Origin: Candidatus Staskawiczbacteria bacterium RIFCSPHIGHO2_02_FULL_34_10
Lineage (GTDB): Bacteria > Patescibacteriota > Minisyncoccia > Minisyncoccales > Staskawiczbacteraceae
Reading direction: 5' to 3'
DNA length: 5,586 bases
Assembly: GCA_001821915.1 (NCBI GenBank)
Contig: MHOR01000025.1
Coordinates: 1 to 5,586 of the forward strand
A program made the position numbers and the translations under genes. Shown in pieces: positions 5,040 through 5,586 of this stretch. The notes below the pieces were generated by a model, which was not told the origin of the DNA, made no database searches, and saw only the letters and a list, made by a program, of their open reading frames with translations. Numbering within the stretch: the first letter of the stretch is position 1; each line of letters begins with the position of its first letter.

Positions 5040-5537
5040 ATGAGTTTAACAGAACGTCAGGAGAAAATTTTAAATTCACTGATAATAGAATATATTGATT
5101 TGGCCGAACCCATAAGCTCAAAACTTTTAAATAAAAAGTCTAGTTTGGGTGTTTCACCTGCAACTATTAGAAATGAATTGCAAAAATTAACACAACAGGG
5201 ATACATTATACAGCCCCACACTTCAGCTGGCCGCATACCAACCCAAAAAGCCTACAGGTATTTTATAGAAATAAAATTTAGCAGTAGTTTAGAGGAATTT
5301 CCAAATTTTATTGAAAAAGAAATTGAATTAGCAAGACAAAAAATAGAAAACGAATTAGAATTAGCGCAAGAATTAATTAAGTCTTTAACTGATATATCAA
5401 TTACATTAAGTTATAGGAAAATACAGGATAAAAATTCAGTATTCGAAATTTTAAAGATTATTGGTCCATCAAGAACAACATACGATAAAAATATAAGTTT
5501 AATTAATGAATTAATTGAGGGGCTAGAAAATTTTTAA
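5040..5537 (+). CDS. hrcA: Miniature heat-inducible transcription repressor HrcA
   Basis: HrcA represses heat-shock chaperone genes by binding CIRCE operators. The N-terminal winged-helix domain is textbook: LTERQEKIL (3-11), AEPISSK (22-28), GVSPATIRNEL (37-47) and QPHTSAGRIPTQKAYRYF (58-75). A charged helical stretch (about 85-117) follows. The end, IIGPSRTTYDKNISLINEL (140-158), matches the family's C-terminal GPTRMDY..VISL motif. Usual HrcA proteins are about 340 residues. At 165, this one lacks most of the GAF-like domain and the inserted dimerisation domain, yet it has a continuous frame with both ends intact. It therefore looks like an internally reduced form, not a truncated gene. A CIRCE-like site in its own promoter implies autoregulation. 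Chaperone genes such as grpE and dnaK often follow hrcA, but the window ends first. Confidence 0.85.
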   Translation: MSLTERQEKILNSLIIEYIDLAEPISSKLLNKKSSLGVSPATIRNELQKLTQQGYIIQPHTSAGRIPTQKAYRYFIEIKFSSSLEEFPNFIEKEIELARQKIENELELAQELIKSLTDISITLSYRKIQDKNSVFEILKIIGPSRTTYDKNISLINELIEGLENF

Positions 5538-5548
5538 ATTAAATAGGT

Positions 5549-5586
5549 TGTCGCAGAAAGTACGCTATCGCGTACTTTCTGCGACA
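5549..5586. terminator. Strong hairpin downstream of hrcA (at window edge)
   Basis: TGTCGCAGAAAGTACGC (5549-5565) pairs perfectly with GCGTACTTTCTGCGACA (5570-5586) around the loop TATC. It starts 12 bases after the hrcA stop. Whether a T-run follows cannot be seen because the window ends, so the terminator role is likely but unproven. If chaperone genes follow, it could instead be an attenuator or an mRNA-stabilising hairpin within the operon. Confidence 0.6.

Noticed and set aside
5040..5537. hrcA as a frameshifted or truncated pseudogene
   Set aside because: The frame is continuous, the C-terminal family motif is present just before the stop, and the promoter and operator are intact; internal reduction fits better.
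1..5586. tRNA, rRNA, CRISPR array or insertion sequence
   Set aside because: I saw no cloverleaf, rRNA motif, regularly spaced direct repeats or transposase frame.

Overview
This is AT-rich bacterial DNA with tightly packed, overlapping genes and few Shine-Dalgarno sites. It carries small intergenic palindromes and, inside coding sequence, short GC-richer palindromic repeats of the CCCTTCG...CTCAGGG type. Together with an unusually short HrcA repressor, this suggests an uncultivated bacterium of the Candidate Phyla Radiation (Patescibacteria). That assignment is inference; there is no rRNA or taxonomic marker search behind it. Long UGA-free reading frames and apparently functional UGA stops fit the standard bacterial code.

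Layout. Positions 1-33 (minus strand) may be the first 11 codons of a divergent gene. A near-consensus sigma70 promoter (89-117) and a structured leader precede typA/bipA (196-2025), a complete translational GTPase. Its last few codons are made of a dispersed palindromic repeat. A 97-residue protein of unknown function (2068-2361) follows behind a good Shine-Dalgarno site. That unit ends in a 17-bp inverted repeat (2364-2416) and then a rho-independent terminator (2421-2454). A second transcription unit starts at an extended -10 promoter (2462-2470). It encodes a two-helix membrane protein with a Cys/His-rich tail (2552-2746), MsrA (2733-3281), MsrB (3278-3661) and a 12-helix MFS transporter (3651-4928). 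All of these genes overlap, so they are probably co-transcribed and translationally coupled. The MFS gene carries two more copies of the palindromic repeat, in frame, in its central cytoplasmic loop, and one copy has a second hairpin nested inside it.

A perfect 48-bp palindrome (4945-4992) separates this operon from hrcA (5040-5537). The hrcA promoter contains a degenerate CIRCE operator (4996-5022) with the -35 hexamer as its spacer start, and the predicted transcript starts at or next to the ATG. The encoded HrcA is only 165 residues. It keeps the winged-helix DNA-binding domain and the family's extreme C-terminal motif but lacks the large middle part. A second strong hairpin (5549-5586) ends the window.

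Functionally the window combines a stress/translation GTPase, a methionine sulfoxide repair pair with membrane partners, and a heat-shock repressor that probably regulates itself. The items most worth following up are the miniature HrcA with its CIRCE-leaderless promoter, the repeats that have become protein sequence, and the paired palindromes flanking hrcA.
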